Shown here in pieces: positions 63,993 through 64,000 of a DNA stretch of 64,000 nucleotides (position 1 is its first letter; every line of letters starts with the position of its first letter). The stretch is from an uncultured Lachnospiraceae bacterium (GTDB lineage Bacteria > Bacillota > Clostridia > Lachnospirales > Lachnospiraceae): contig CAKRSV010000010.1 of NCBI GenBank assembly GCA_934401915.1, positions 34,949-98,948 of the forward strand, in the 5' to 3' direction. Below the pieces are notes generated by a model. It ran no database searches and was not told where the DNA came from. It worked only from the letters and a program-made list of their open reading frames with translations. The translations under genes were made by a program, and so were the position numbers.

Positions 63993-64000
63993 ATGAACAA
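63993..64000 (+). CDS. Start of a further gene, cut by the window end
   Basis: ATGAACAA after GAGAGGAGAAGAAT. Only the first two codons are visible; it could be the toxin partner of the antitoxin or unrelated. Confidence 0.4.

Overview
The window looks like a chromosomal stretch of a gut-type Lachnospiraceae (Clostridium cluster XIVa, Firmicutes). This rests on strong AGGAGG ribosome sites, a T-box before thrS, a YesM/YesN-type two-component system, small CD3324-type and DUF1062-type proteins, and an intermediate-GC core interrupted by AT-rich accessory DNA. No rRNA, tRNA or CRISPR array was seen. The species is not identified.

Region 1 (1-8.6 kb): three ABC half-transporters with membrane and ATPase domains (one cut by the window edge), a TetR regulator with tandem operators, a histidine phosphatase, a HAD protein that has lost its cap, a decayed MATE pump and a small membrane protein. 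A GTTAG-N6-CTAAC box before the second transporter pair also occurs inside the feoAB palindrome, so this region may answer to iron.

Region 2 (8.6-19.1 kb): a protein with a decarboxylase-like IIGGADG leader; an XRE regulator with 20 glycines spaced exactly five residues apart; a DUF4143 ATPase; a membrane-fused spermidine-synthase-like protein; an AraC regulator divergent from feoAB; a small metal-binding (HMA) protein; a TetR; and a DegV fatty-acid-binding protein.

Region 3 (19.1-36.8 kb): a beta-glucan oligosaccharide locus. Two GH94-type phosphorylases and an intracellular GH30 enzyme are followed by a lipoprotein binding protein, two CUT1 permeases (no ATPase gene), a second membrane-anchored binding protein, a YesM-like kinase and an AraC-type response regulator. 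Convergent to these lies a cytosolic LacI-type sugar sensor fused to a GGDEF diguanylate cyclase. The likely flow is binding-protein capture, import using a shared ATPase, phosphorolysis and hydrolysis inside the cell, with the two-component system sensing sugar outside. Two operon starts carry a shared TAAAAAAATGAYACC motif and nested hairpins that bury the ribosome site.

Region 4 (36.8-51.2 kb): two small genes, each preceded by a near-identical leader with an 8-codon ORF and competing hairpins; an AraC remnant; a clostripain-type protease with an Asp/Tyr/Trp tail; a MerR plus UvrA-like resistance pair with a textbook MerR promoter; a BMP-type nucleoside ABC importer with uridine kinase; and T-box-controlled thrS lacking the TGS domain.

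Region 5 (51.3-64 kb): an AT-rich accessory region that begins where a tetR gene is cut short. It carries a PIN-like protein, two head-to-head transposase remnants, a hairpin cluster, an AbiE toxin-antitoxin pair, a frameshifted DUF6602 gene, a cyclase-like fragment, an ABC-2 exporter with a divergent LysR, and a RelB/DinJ-type antitoxin. Two copies of the first codons of a low-molecular-weight protein tyrosine phosphatase gene, sharing a 16-bp exact repeat, flank about 10.4 kb of it and look like attachment junctions.
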